Positions 27,945-36,857 of a DNA stretch of 64,000 nt are shown here, in pieces; positions within the stretch are counted from its first letter, which is position 1, and every line of letters starts with the position of its first letter. The notes beneath the pieces were generated by a model. It was given only the letters and a program-made list of their open reading frames with translations. It searched no databases and had not been told where the DNA came from. The DNA is from Devosia sp. Root635 (GTDB taxonomy: Bacteria; Pseudomonadota; Alphaproteobacteria; Rhizobiales; Devosiaceae). Position numbers and translations under genes: made by a program. The stretch lies in contig NZ_LMGZ01000018.1 of assembly GCF_001427605.1 (NCBI RefSeq), forward strand, positions 62,001 through 126,000. Direction: 5' to 3'.

Positions 27945-28265
27945 ATGATCATCCATGTCACCGACCAGGCCGGCGAAAACCACGAGCTCGAAGGGCTCGA
28001 GGGCTGGCGCGTCATGGAGGTCATCCGCGACTGGGGCCTCAATATCAAGGCCGAATGCGGTGGCGCCATGAGCTGCGCCACCTGCCATGTCTATGTCGAC
28101 AAAGACTGGCTTGACGTTGTCGGCGCACCCAGCGACGAGGAAGAGGACATGCTCGACAGCGTCGGCGATGTCCGCTCCAACTCCCGGCTCTGCTGCCAGA
28201 TCCTGTGCAGCGACGCGATCGACGGCCTCAAGCTGACGCTGGCACCGAGCGCTGCCAAGGACTGA
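27945..28265 (+). CDS. [2Fe-2S] ferredoxin, second copy
   Basis: A 106-residue ferredoxin with ligands Cys38, Cys44, Cys47 (C-x5-C-x2-C in ECGGAMSCATC) and Cys84 (RLCCQ). It resembles the ferredoxin at 20955-21275 in length, ligand spacing and the acidic EEEDML helix, so the two are paralogues. It starts 2 nt after the FNR stop, which makes it the natural partner of that reductase. It ends 2 nt before the stop of the convergent ycjF gene. Confidence 0.93.
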   Translation: MIIHVTDQAGENHELEGLEGWRVMEVIRDWGLNIKAECGGAMSCATCHVYVDKDWLDVVGAPSDEEEDMLDSVGDVRSNSRLCCQILCSDAIDGLKLTLAPSAAKD

Positions 28266-28267
28266 GC

Positions 28268-29278
28268 CTATTTGGCCACATCGCCGGCCAGGTTGGTCAG
28301 CTCGGGAATGAAGTCCCGCACCATAGGCTGTTTCTGCGTCTCGAAGGGCAGGGGCCGGACGACGCGCATGGCAGCAATCCCCACGCGCACCGTCATCAAG
28401 CCATTGACCACGCCCTCGCCCAGCCGGGCCGAGAGCTTGGCCGCCAACCCCTGACCCACCAGTTGTTCCACCACCCCATCGGTCAGCACCAGGCCGCCGG
28501 TGACGGCCAGATGGGTCAGGATGGCGCCAAGCAGCCGCCAAGAGCCGAAGAAGCCCGGACGGGCTCCGTAAAGCCGTGCAATAGCCCCGGACAGGCGGAA
28601 GCTCTCATAGATGACGAAGGCAATATCAACCAATGCGCGCGGCGACACGGTCGTCACCAGCGCCACGCGGCGCGCCGAGGCGGCCGTCAGCACTTTCGCG
28701 CGTGCATCGAGCGGCGCCATCAGGCTGCGTTCGGCCAGCGCGATCATTTCGTGCCCGTCGAACATATGGGGCAGGTTGTCGGCCACACCCTGCCGCGCCC
28801 GCGCCAGATCGGGCCGGCCGGCATAGATGCCCTCAAGGCTGCTGACGACGTGCTTTGCCTTGTGTCCGTCATTCTCGGCGACTGCCGCTGCCGCGTCGCG
28901 CCGCAAGGCATCGAGCACGCGCAGGCGGCGCAGGGCGAAGACTTCGCGGGCCGCCAGCGCCAGCACGGCGATGAGGAAGACCCCCAGCACGCCAAGCCCC
29001 AGCCAGCCCAGCCACTCATTGGCGGCAAAGAGGTCGCGGATCAGCCGGTCGGCGGCGAGGCCCAACCCGGCCGAGACCAGAATGCCGCCGGCGGCCCAGG
29101 CCAGCCGCCCAACCCAGCCCATGCGGCGCGGCGCCGGCGCGATCAGCGTTTCGTCGGTAGCAGCATCGAATTCCGGCTCGATGATTTCCACCTTGGCCGG
29201 CGCGAAGGCCCTTGGCGTGCGGAAGGGCTCGGGGGCGTCGTCAGCCGGTATGGTGGGGCGGGCGATGGGGCGTTTCAT
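28268..29278 (-). CDS. YcjF-family (TIGR01620/DUF697) inner-membrane protein
   Basis: A 336-residue protein with a polar N-terminus, two adjacent hydrophobic segments (about 58-78 and 88-112) and a C-terminal DUF697-like region that is partly hydrophobic. It is encoded directly after ycjX with a 4-nt ATGA overlap, the same pairing as in enterobacteria, where ycjX-ycjF respond to envelope stress. Biochemical function is not established. It is convergent with the ferredoxin gene. Confidence 0.85.
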   Translation of the reverse strand: MKRPIARPTIPADDAPEPFRTPRAFAPAKVEIIEPEFDAATDETLIAPAPRRMGWVGRLAWAAGGILVSAGLGLAADRLIRDLFAANEWLGWLGLGVLGVFLIAVLALAAREVFALRRLRVLDALRRDAAAAVAENDGHKAKHVVSSLEGIYAGRPDLARARQGVADNLPHMFDGHEMIALAERSLMAPLDARAKVLTAASARRVALVTTVSPRALVDIAFVIYESFRLSGAIARLYGARPGFFGSWRLLGAILTHLAVTGGLVLTDGVVEQLVGQGLAAKLSARLGEGVVNGLMTVRVGIAAMRVVRPLPFETQKQPMVRDFIPELTNLAGDVAK

Positions 29279-30726
29279 GCGAGCCAGTCTCCCAGCAGAT
29301 AGTCCAGCGCGCGGTCGAAGCGGATATGGGGCAGCACCACGTCGCCATTGGCGTTGCGGTCGAGCTTTTGCGGCGGGGTGAAGCGCAGGAAGTTGAGCGC
29401 GACGGGCGTGCCGTCCTCGAACAGTGAATCCGGCCGCTCCGGTAAGTCACCGGGAAACAAGGCGATTTCCGTCTTACCGTCATAGGTCACGCCATCCAGC
29501 GTCTCGCCCTGCATCGGCGTGCCGACAATGGTGGGCAACGTCTCGCCACCCTCCGATATCGTGCCCTCGCGCGTGGCGCGAATGCCGGCCATGGCGATGG
29601 ATTTGACCTCGGCCCCAGCAAAGCGGGCGCGCTTGCCGGCATTGGCGACAAGGCGGTTGAGAATGGCCTCCAGCCGGTCATGGCTGGTGTGATGCACATG
29701 GTCGGCCTTGGTGGCCGCGAACAATATCCGGTCGATCTTGCGCACGAAGGGGCGGAGCAGCGGATTGGTCTCGCCCTGGCGGAAGCAGGCCAGCACTGAT
29801 GTCAACGCCGTCTCGAGGTCCGCCACGGCGGCCGGGCCGGTATTGAGTGCCCGCAAAGCATCCACCAGCACGATCTGCCGGTCCAGCCGGGCGAAGTGGT
29901 CGCGGAAGAAGGGACGTACGATGCGGTCCTTATAGGCCTCGTAGCGGTGCTCCAGCATGGCATAGAGGCTGTTGCCGCGGATGGCTTGCCGCTGCGGCGG
30001 CAGGGGCGCGAAGGTCAGTGCAGGCGAGCCTTCCAGGTCCCCCGGCAGCAGGAAGCGGCCGGGCGGCAGAGTGGAGAGCGCCTGATGTTCGCGGCTCTTG
30101 CGCAGATAGTCGGTGAAAGCTGTCGCCAGCTTCTCGGCGTCGGGATCGTTGGCTTCCTTGAGCGGGTCGGTGCTTTCGAGCAGGTCGAGGAACGGCCCTG
30201 CCTCCTTGCTCGAACCCGGCCGGTCGGCGCGGTCCAGCGCCTCGGCGCTCCACTCGGCAAAGCTCAGCCCCAGCAAAGGCAGGTCGAGCAGCCATTCGCC
30301 GGGATAGTCCACAATGTCGAGATTGACGGTCGAAGGCCCGGTCATGCCGGAATACCAGTTCTTCGACTGGAATTTCAGCACCACGCGAAGCTGGGAAATC
30401 CGCCGTGTGCTTTCCGGCCAGGTCGGCACCTTGCCGGTCAGCGCGTCCAGATGCTGCTCATAGGCGAAGCGCGGAATGGTGGCGTCGGGATATTCGGCCA
30501 GTCGTGCGCCGATGAAGCGCCCCTCGGCGAGCGGCGCAAAGCCGGGCAGGCGGCCGCCGGTCAGCAGGTTATGCACCAGTGCAGTGATGAAAATGGTCTT
30601 GCCGGCCCGGCTCAGGCCGGTCACGCCCAGCCGCAATGTCGGGGTAAAGGCGCCCGTGGCGGCGTCGGCCAGGTTGGACAGGGCAATGCCCAGTTCGTCG
30701 ACGATGGTCGTGGGTGGCTGGGGCAC
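29275..30726 (-). CDS. YcjX-family P-loop NTPase
   Basis: A 483-residue ATPase/GTPase-like protein with the Walker A motif GVTGLSRAGKTIF near residue 35, VDYPGEWLLDLPL as a possible switch region, and ATKADHVHH as a G4-like NKxD variant (TKAD). It starts at a GTG and overlaps the following ycjF gene by 4 nt. The family is conserved across proteobacteria with its YcjF partner and is linked to stress responses; its exact role is unknown. Confidence 0.88.
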   Translation of the reverse strand: MPQPPTTIVDELGIALSNLADAATGAFTPTLRLGVTGLSRAGKTIFITALVHNLLTGGRLPGFAPLAEGRFIGARLAEYPDATIPRFAYEQHLDALTGKVPTWPESTRRISQLRVVLKFQSKNWYSGMTGPSTVNLDIVDYPGEWLLDLPLLGLSFAEWSAEALDRADRPGSSKEAGPFLDLLESTDPLKEANDPDAEKLATAFTDYLRKSREHQALSTLPPGRFLLPGDLEGSPALTFAPLPPQRQAIRGNSLYAMLEHRYEAYKDRIVRPFFRDHFARLDRQIVLVDALRALNTGPAAVADLETALTSVLACFRQGETNPLLRPFVRKIDRILFAATKADHVHHTSHDRLEAILNRLVANAGKRARFAGAEVKSIAMAGIRATREGTISEGGETLPTIVGTPMQGETLDGVTYDGKTEIALFPGDLPERPDSLFEDGTPVALNFLRFTPPQKLDRNANGDVVLPHIRFDRALDYLLGDWLA

Positions 30727-30815
30727 GCTTATGTCTCACTTGTCCCTGCGCAAGATAGGGATTTGTCCAGCGTGTTCAAGCATGCACGCCGAGCATCCCC
30801 CACCCACCGCCGCCT

Positions 30816-30888
30816 CCCGCGGGCTTGACCCGCGGGTCGCTATCAGCGCGGTGTGTGCGGCGAAAGACCCCCGGATCAAGTCCGGGGG
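30816..30888. repeat. Family-A palindromic repeat, copy 3 (diverged)
   Basis: Consists of CCCGCGGG-CTTGA-CCCGCGGG at 30816-30836 and CCCCCGG-N6-TCCGGGGG at 30868-30888. The spacing and the GGGCTTGACCC core match copies at 3991 and 53053, while the flanking arms have changed. It lies 46 nt past the metA stop. Confidence 0.8.
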
Positions 30889-30934
30889 AAGCGATTGTGG
30901 GTGGGATAGATCGGGTTCGTTCTGGCGGTCAGCC

Positions 30935-31849
30935 TTACGTGGTCCCGATCCTGTCCATCTCGTATGGCGTCGTCTGGTAGATCTCGTTGATCCAGTTCTG
31001 GAACAGCAGATGGGCGTGGCTGCGCCAGCGGTTTTCCGGCGTGGCTGACGTGTCGCCATTGGGAAAGAGGTTGAGCGGCGGCGCCGTATCGAGCCCTGCC
31101 TTCTGGTCGCGCTCATATTCATCGGCCAGCGAGCGGTTGTCATATTCCAGGTGATTGAGGAAATGCACCGCCCGGTGCTTCTGGTCGCCCAGCATGCAGA
31201 CGCCGATATCCGGGTTATCGATCAGCACTTCGAGGTCCGGTCCGAAGGTCGCCCGGTCGATGTCGTTATAGCGCGATACCGGGATCATCGGGCTGTCCGA
31301 GAAGCCACGCAGGAAGGGCGAGCGCGGGTTGATCACCTGGTGACGGAACACGCCGAAGGCCTTTTCCGGCATGCGGTAGCGCTTGGCGCCATGGAAGTGG
31401 TCCAAAGCCGCCTGGGCCCCCCAGCAGATAAACATCGTGTGGTGCACATTGGTCTGCGTCCAATCCATGATTTCGAGCATTTCGGGCCAGTAGCGGACCT
31501 CCTCGAAGGGAATGTTGGCGATGGGCGCACCGGTGACGATGAAGCCGTCGAACTTCTTTTCCCGCACCTCGTCCCAGGTCTTGTAGAAGGCCTTGAGATA
31601 ATCCTCGGACGTATTCTTGGACTGGTGCTCGGTCACCCGCACCAGTGTCAGGTCCACCTGCAGCGGCGTCGAGCCGATCAGGCGGGTGAACTGGGTTTCG
31701 GTGCGCTCCTTGTTGGGCATCAGGTTGAGCAGGCCGATTTCGAGCGGACGGATGTCCTGCCGCGCGGCGCGGGCGGAATCCATCACGTTGACGCCCTCGT
31801 CTTCGAGGGTCTTGCGGGCAGGCAGGTTGTCGGGGATTCGGATAGGCAT
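30935..31849 (-). CDS. metA: Homoserine O-acyltransferase
   Basis: Acylates the hydroxyl of homoserine as the first committed step to methionine. It has 304 residues, colinear with E. coli MetA: Cys142 in MFICWGAQAAL is the catalytic nucleophile, the catalytic His and Glu regions are present (HFLNHLEYDNRSLADEYERD), and WRSHAHLLFQNW is conserved near the end. The start at 31849 has AAGAGG about 6 nt upstream. Residue 111, where Gly marks succinyl- and Glu marks acetyl-CoA enzymes, is Ala here (GAPIANIPF), so the acyl donor cannot be predicted by that rule. It follows the P-loop ATPase gene by 67 nt. Confidence 0.95.
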   Translation of the reverse strand: MPIRIPDNLPARKTLEDEGVNVMDSARAARQDIRPLEIGLLNLMPNKERTETQFTRLIGSTPLQVDLTLVRVTEHQSKNTSEDYLKAFYKTWDEVREKKFDGFIVTGAPIANIPFEEVRYWPEMLEIMDWTQTNVHHTMFICWGAQAALDHFHGAKRYRMPEKAFGVFRHQVINPRSPFLRGFSDSPMIPVSRYNDIDRATFGPDLEVLIDNPDIGVCMLGDQKHRAVHFLNHLEYDNRSLADEYERDQKAGLDTAPPLNLFPNGDTSATPENRWRSHAHLLFQNWINEIYQTTPYEMDRIGTT

Positions 31850-31916
31850 ATCAGCCTCTTGAACGAGTTTGATCGAAAAGCGATGCAGGCGTGGCGCGTC
31901 TCCAGTGGAGCCCGCG

Positions 31917-32783
31917 CTAACGCATTCGCTGCTCGATCGCGGCGGCCATGAGATCGATGAATTCGTCACCGTCGCGGACCGTGGCCAGGTCCGATGCTTC
32001 GACCACATAGCCGAAATTGTCGGCCAGCGCCTGGTAGCGCGGCAGCCGGTCATGCAGCAGGGCCTCGAAGCCCCAGGCGCCGAAACCCAACGGATCGACG
32101 TCGCAATCTTCCACGATGCCGTTGATCAGCTTGTATTCGGCCCATTTCTCGATGAGGAAGGGCGGGCGGTAATACATGGGCTTGGGCGATTGCCGGAAGC
32201 GGCGCACCAGTTCGGTCGCGTCCTTTTCCGTGCCGCGGATATAGAGCAGGGCGGTCGAGGCGGCCAAAGTCTTCACCACCGGGTCTTGCGGATCGGTGGG
32301 ATCGATCACCTCGATCAGCGAGCCGCCGGTATCGGCGATGAAGTCGTCATAGCCATAGAGCGCCTTGGCGCGCTCGATGAAATGCGGCACGTCCTTGAGC
32401 GCATCGACTTCTGCGATCCTGTGCTGCTCCTGGCGGCGCTGGTATTCGGCCAGCGGCAGGCCGCCCTTGTCGGGATTGCCGGGCGTGCCGAGATAGGTCG
32501 ACAGCGGATCGAGATTGTCGAAGGTGATGTTGGACGAGATATAGATCGAGTCCGAGCGTAGCAGCTCAGCCAGGAACGGCACCTTCATCGCCTCGAGCTT
32601 GAAGTTGTCGACGATATATTCGCCCATATAGCGCGTGCCGATGCGGTAGTCGGCCGAGTAGTGGAACCACTTGCTGGCGCGCAGCATGTTGGACAGCCGC
32701 GTCTTGCCGACCCCGGCCATGCCGAACACCGTCACGGCGCGGCGCGGGGCTTTCACGAACTCATCGGCACTACTGAACAGCAT
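31917..32783 (-). CDS. P-loop ATPase-like protein of unknown function
   Basis: A 288-residue protein with a clear Walker A motif near residue 20 (VFGMAGVGKTRLSNML). Further on, VDNFKLEAMKVPFL, DFIADTGGSLIEVID and STALLYIRGTEKD could be the Walker B and sensor strands. The sequence is typical of ATPases conserved in Hyphomicrobiales without a known role. It lies upstream of metA on the same strand and may share a transcript with it. It is divergent from the flagellar flgE operon. Confidence 0.78.
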   Translation of the reverse strand: MLFSSADEFVKAPRRAVTVFGMAGVGKTRLSNMLRASKWFHYSADYRIGTRYMGEYIVDNFKLEAMKVPFLAELLRSDSIYISSNITFDNLDPLSTYLGTPGNPDKGGLPLAEYQRRQEQHRIAEVDALKDVPHFIERAKALYGYDDFIADTGGSLIEVIDPTDPQDPVVKTLAASTALLYIRGTEKDATELVRRFRQSPKPMYYRPPFLIEKWAEYKLINGIVEDCDVDPLGFGAWGFEALLHDRLPRYQALADNFGYVVEASDLATVRDGDEFIDLMAAAIEQRMR

Positions 32784-32815
32784 CCTGGATAACGACTGCC
32801 GTCGCCCCTCTCGGT

Positions 32816-32894
32816 GTCATTCCCGCGAAAGCGGGAACCTCCGTTTCCTTTTATTCGTGCCGCAAACAGAGGTTCCCGTTTTCGCGGGAATGAC
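32816..32894. repeat. Family-C palindromic repeat, copy 2
   Basis: GTCATTCCCGCGAAAGCGGGAACCTC pairs with GAGGTTCCCG ... CGCGGGAATGAC across a short spacer. It is the only repeat in the window that does not follow a stop codon, lying between the divergent ATPase and flgE genes. Confidence 0.88.
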
Positions 32895-33045
32895 CCTGTG
32901 GGTTGGCTTGATCGTGTAGTCGAAGGATCGCGCCTTCACAAGCGGGCGGCAATTTCTGCCGCCGGCTCGGACTCAATTGCCGGGATGTCGCCACATTTCG
33001 GCCGTCTCCCGACAAATAAGCTAGTAAAATCAATATCGAAGCTAG

Positions 33046-33061
33046 TTGGCATCGTGCTTGC
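33046..33061 (+). promoter_or_regulatory. Sigma-54 promoter for flgE
   Basis: TTGGCATCGTGCTTGC has the invariant GG (33048-33049) and GC (33060-33061) exactly 12 bp apart, close to the consensus TGGCACG-N4-TTGC. Transcription would start near 33073, about 43 nt before the flgE ATG. Hook genes are sigma-54 dependent in Caulobacter, which also uses FliX. Confidence 0.75.
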
Positions 33062-33115
33062 TTTGTCCTTGGCGAACGCGTCCGGCGACGCAAACGGGTT
33101 TTTACGGAGTTTCAC

Positions 33116-34912
33116 ATGGGCATTTATGGCGCTCTTTCCAGTGCGGTGACGGGTCTGCGGGCTCAGGCGCATGCCTTGGAAAACATTTCGGGCAATATCG
33201 CGAACTCGCAGACGACGGGCTACAAGCGGATCGAGACCGATTTCCTCGACCTGATCCCCGATGCTCCGATCACCCGCCAGGTGCCCGGCGCCGTGCTGGC
33301 CCAGTCGCGCGGCACCAACAATGTGCAGGGCGACATCAAGACGGTTTCGGACGAAACCTTCATCGCCCTCAATTCCAACGGCTTCTTCGTGGTCGAGCCC
33401 AAGATCGGCCAGTCGGACGGCAATGCCGTGTTTGCCGGCACCAATTTCTACACCCGCCGTGGCGATTTCGAGATCGACAAGGATGGCCTGCTGGTCAACG
33501 GCGCCGGCTACTACCTCAAGGGCCTGCCGATCGATACGCTGACCGGCAACATTTCGGGCTCGGTGCCCGAGGTGATCCACCTCTCCAACAACTTCCTGCC
33601 GGCCCAGGCGACGACCCGCGTCAACTATCAGGCCAACCTGCCGCAGCTGCCCAAGAACACCGGCTACAACCCCACCATCTACAATAGCGAGCTGATGGAG
33701 GCCAACGACTACCTGGCTGGCTCCACCACGGCGACCAAGGCCGGCGCCGGTGGCCTCTTGACCGATGGTACGCTCAATGCGGCTACGGTGATGACGCCAG
33801 GCGAATCCATCACCGTCACGGTGAACGGCACTGCGGTCAAATTCGACTTTTACGACAGCGATCTTCTTCCGCCCGGGGAGACTTATAGCGGCACCAATGT
33901 CGGCATTGACGTATCGGCCACCACTGTTCCGCCCGTGTCGATTAACGCTGCTCTCGCGGCGATGCAGGCGGGGTTGATCTCGGCGGGCGGCCCGGCTGCG
34001 GCGACAGCCACCATCGGCATCAATGGCGCCGACAATCTCGAGATCACGCTGGGCTCCGACTACCACGCCTCCTTCTTGGTGACCGGCGACGCCGCCGCCA
34101 TGACGGCCCTGGGCCTGACGGATGGCGCATCCACCGCGCCGACGCGCCCGGACGTGGAGACGATCGCGGCGGACCTCGATGCCGAGTTCAAGGCCAATTC
34201 GGTCGCTGGCGGCGCCATAACGGTCTATGCCGAGAACGGCGCTCCGGCCAACGTCCAGATGCGCTGGGCCAAGGTGGACAGCGCTGCCGCGGGCGGCGCC
34301 GATACGTGGAACCTCTATTACATGTCCAACAGCGCGGCGACGGGTACATCGCCGATGTGGACGCGCGTGGATCAGGACTACACCTTCCGCGGCGATGGTT
34401 CGCTGGTGCCTCCCGGCGTTCCCACGGCGATGATCAATGATCTCGTGGTCAATGGCGTGGCGCTGGGCGATGTGGAACTCAAGCACGACACCAATGGCGT
34501 GTCCCAGTTCGCCGATGTCAACGGCACGGTCAATGTCTCGACGCTGAACCAGAACGGGTATGGCGCCGGCGAGTTCGTCTCGGTGGCCATCAATGACAGC
34601 GGCCGCGTCGTGGCGACCTATTCCAACGGCGAGCGCATCGATATGGCGCAGGTGGTGACGGCCGAATTCAACGCCATCAACAAGCTCAAGCGGCTCGATG
34701 GCGGCGTGTTCGCCAGCACCTCGGAATCGGGCGAGGCCATTCTCGATCTTTCCGGCTCGGGCGTCATCGGCGGGGCACTCGAAGCCTCCAATACCGATAT
34801 TTCCGACGAGTTCACCAAGCTGATCGTGACCCAGCAGGCCTATGCGGCCGGCACGCGCATCGTCAGCGCGGCCGACGACATGCTCCAGGAAGCGCTCAAC
34901 ATGATCCGCTGA
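33116..34912 (+). CDS. flgE: Flagellar hook protein FlgE
   Basis: Polymerises into the hook joining motor and filament. It has 598 residues: an N-terminal rod/hook domain (MGIYGALSSAVTGLRAQAHA, then NIANSQTTGYKR) and the C-terminal hook helix (TKLIVTQQAYAAGTRIVSAA ... LNMIR). This is longer than the roughly 400 residues of E. coli FlgE because of a variable middle (about 200-400) containing a module also found in FlgL. It is preceded by a sigma-54 promoter and followed by flgK and flgL, probably in one transcript. Confidence 0.95.
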   Translation: MGIYGALSSAVTGLRAQAHALENISGNIANSQTTGYKRIETDFLDLIPDAPITRQVPGAVLAQSRGTNNVQGDIKTVSDETFIALNSNGFFVVEPKIGQSDGNAVFAGTNFYTRRGDFEIDKDGLLVNGAGYYLKGLPIDTLTGNISGSVPEVIHLSNNFLPAQATTRVNYQANLPQLPKNTGYNPTIYNSELMEANDYLAGSTTATKAGAGGLLTDGTLNAATVMTPGESITVTVNGTAVKFDFYDSDLLPPGETYSGTNVGIDVSATTVPPVSINAALAAMQAGLISAGGPAAATATIGINGADNLEITLGSDYHASFLVTGDAAAMTALGLTDGASTAPTRPDVETIAADLDAEFKANSVAGGAITVYAENGAPANVQMRWAKVDSAAAGGADTWNLYYMSNSAATGTSPMWTRVDQDYTFRGDGSLVPPGVPTAMINDLVVNGVALGDVELKHDTNGVSQFADVNGTVNVSTLNQNGYGAGEFVSVAINDSGRVVATYSNGERIDMAQVVTAEFNAINKLKRLDGGVFASTSESGEAILDLSGSGVIGGALEASNTDISDEFTKLIVTQQAYAAGTRIVSAADDMLQEALNMIR

Positions 34913-34982
34913 CGCGGAGCAAGCCAGTAGACGGCTCGGGACCTGGTTCCGGGCCGGTTTTCCCAGTGTGGAGTCCTCGTGA

Positions 34983-36824
34983 ATGGGTTTGACGGCATCC
35001 CTCACCAACGCTGTGTCCGGTCTGCGGGTCAATCAGGATTCTCTCGACATCCTGAGCCGCAACATCGCCAATTCTGGCACGCCGGGCTACCACCGGCAGT
35101 CGCTCAACATTGTCGACTACAATTCGCAGGACAGCAGCTACGCCCGCTCGGTGGGCACGCATCGCGCCTTCAATTCCAGCCTGCAGGCCTATTACAACCG
35201 CCAGGTTTCCGACACCGCCAATTCCGGCATCCAGGCAGGCTATCTCGATCGCCTCCAGGGCTTCATGGGCAAGCCCGGCACGGCCGGCTCGCTCGATACG
35301 GTATTCGGCGATTTGCAGAATGCCCTCCAGGGCATTGCTACCAGCCCCGACGACTACAATTCACGGGCCCAGGCCGTTGCCTCGGCACAAAGCATGGTGG
35401 AAACGCTCAACCGGCTTTCCACCACCATCCAGGGCATGCGTCAGGAGACGGAGGGGCAGATTGCCTCGAATGTCCACAATCTGAATGGCATGCTGAACTC
35501 GCTTGCCGAGGTCAATAACCGCATGCTCGACCTGGGCATGACCGAGACGTCCCGTGCTGCGCTGCTCGACCAGCGCGACCGCCTGATCGGTTCGGTCGCC
35601 GAGATGATCGACGTGCGGGCCGATTACCGCCCCGACGGCACCGTGGCGCTGATGACGCGTTCAGGTGTCGGCCTGATCGACAATGGCGTCTCCACCTTCA
35701 AATTCGAGAGCGCCGGCAACCTGTCGCCGAATTCGGTGTTCGACGTCGATCCGGCCAAGACCAAGGTCGGCAAGATGACGCTGACCACGCCGTCCGGCCT
35801 CACCATCGACCTGGTGACGCAGGGCGTCCTGCAGGGTGGCGAACTTGGCGGCCTGGTCACCTTGCGCGACAAGACCCTGGTCGAGGCGCAGGACCAGCTC
35901 GATGAAATCGCCGCGGGTCTGGCGCAGGCCTTCTCGACCAACAAGACGGCCGGCGTGGCTGCCGCCGACGGCCTTGGCGCCGAAGGCCTTGATGTCGACA
36001 TCTCCAACATGGCGCCGGGCAACGATGTCCTGCTCACCTATGCCGAGAATGGCGTGGAAAAGCGGGTCCGCGTCGTCAATACCAGCCAGGCGCAGGACTA
36101 TGTCGATGCCTCCGGCCAGCGGGTCATCGGGGTGGATTTCTCGGCCGGCGCGAGCGCCGTTGCCGCTGCGCTCGATGCCAAGCTGCCGAACCTCGACATC
36201 AGCAGCACCGGCGCCAACAACCTGCGCATCCTCGACGATGGCGCTGCTGGCAAAACCGACGTGCGTACCGCTGTCGCCGGCTCCAGCTCGACGAGCCTTC
36301 AGGGTTCGGGGCTGGGGCTCAACCTGTTCGTCGACCAGGGCAATTCGGCTTTCACCAACAATCTCGATACCGATCCGCCCCAGAAGCAGGGCTTCGCGGC
36401 GCGTATCTCGATCAATCCGGCGATCCTCGCCGACAATCGCCTGCTGGTGCAATACGAGGTCGGCGGCACCTTGGGCGATGCCGATCGCGCCGACTACGTG
36501 ATCGACCAACTCAGCAAGATGCAGTTCGTGTCCGGGGGCAATCCTGCCGCCAATACGGGGCGTTTCCAGTTGAGCGGCAATCTCAGCGAGCTGATCTCGC
36601 AGGTGGTCGGCTTCCAGGGGTCGACCATCAATGCGGCCATCACCAAGAATGACGACCGCCAACTGACGCTGGACACCATCGTTGACCAGATGGAATCCGA
36701 CTACGGCGTCAATGTCGATGAGGAAATGGCGCGGCTGATGGAGTTGCAGAATGCCTATGCCGCCAATGCGCGCGTGGTTTCCGTCGTCAAGGAACTGCTC
36801 GACGCGCTGCTGGCTTCGACATGA
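34983..36824 (+). CDS. flgK: Flagellar hook-associated protein 1 FlgK
   Basis: The first hook-filament junction protein. It has 613 residues with the N-terminal FLG_bb_rod-like opening MGLTASLTNAVSGLRVNQDS and NIANSGTPGYHRQSL, a coiled region, and the C-terminal helix EEMARLMELQNAYAANARVV. Its start is preceded by GTGTGGAG. It lies 70 nt after flgE and 33 nt before flgL in the same direction, so the three form the hook and junction operon. Confidence 0.95.
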   Translation: MGLTASLTNAVSGLRVNQDSLDILSRNIANSGTPGYHRQSLNIVDYNSQDSSYARSVGTHRAFNSSLQAYYNRQVSDTANSGIQAGYLDRLQGFMGKPGTAGSLDTVFGDLQNALQGIATSPDDYNSRAQAVASAQSMVETLNRLSTTIQGMRQETEGQIASNVHNLNGMLNSLAEVNNRMLDLGMTETSRAALLDQRDRLIGSVAEMIDVRADYRPDGTVALMTRSGVGLIDNGVSTFKFESAGNLSPNSVFDVDPAKTKVGKMTLTTPSGLTIDLVTQGVLQGGELGGLVTLRDKTLVEAQDQLDEIAAGLAQAFSTNKTAGVAAADGLGAEGLDVDISNMAPGNDVLLTYAENGVEKRVRVVNTSQAQDYVDASGQRVIGVDFSAGASAVAAALDAKLPNLDISSTGANNLRILDDGAAGKTDVRTAVAGSSSTSLQGSGLGLNLFVDQGNSAFTNNLDTDPPQKQGFAARISINPAILADNRLLVQYEVGGTLGDADRADYVIDQLSKMQFVSGGNPAANTGRFQLSGNLSELISQVVGFQGSTINAAITKNDDRQLTLDTIVDQMESDYGVNVDEEMARLMELQNAYAANARVVSVVKELLDALLAST

Positions 36825-36857
36825 CGGCAGCGGCGGGATGTGAGGGAGTAGAGTAAG

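Larger units (their letters stand above)
32784..33115. other. 332-bp divergent region upstream of flgE
   Basis: It contains the family-C repeat at 32816-32894 and the sigma-54 promoter match at 33046-33061. The stretch between them (about 32900-33040) shows no gene and may hold activator-binding sites, but I could not identify a specific motif. Confidence 0.6.

Noticed and set aside
31850-31916. Possible SAM riboswitch before metA.
   Set aside because: The 67-nt gap shows none of the SAM-II conserved blocks, and it is too short to hold the usual structure together with a promoter.
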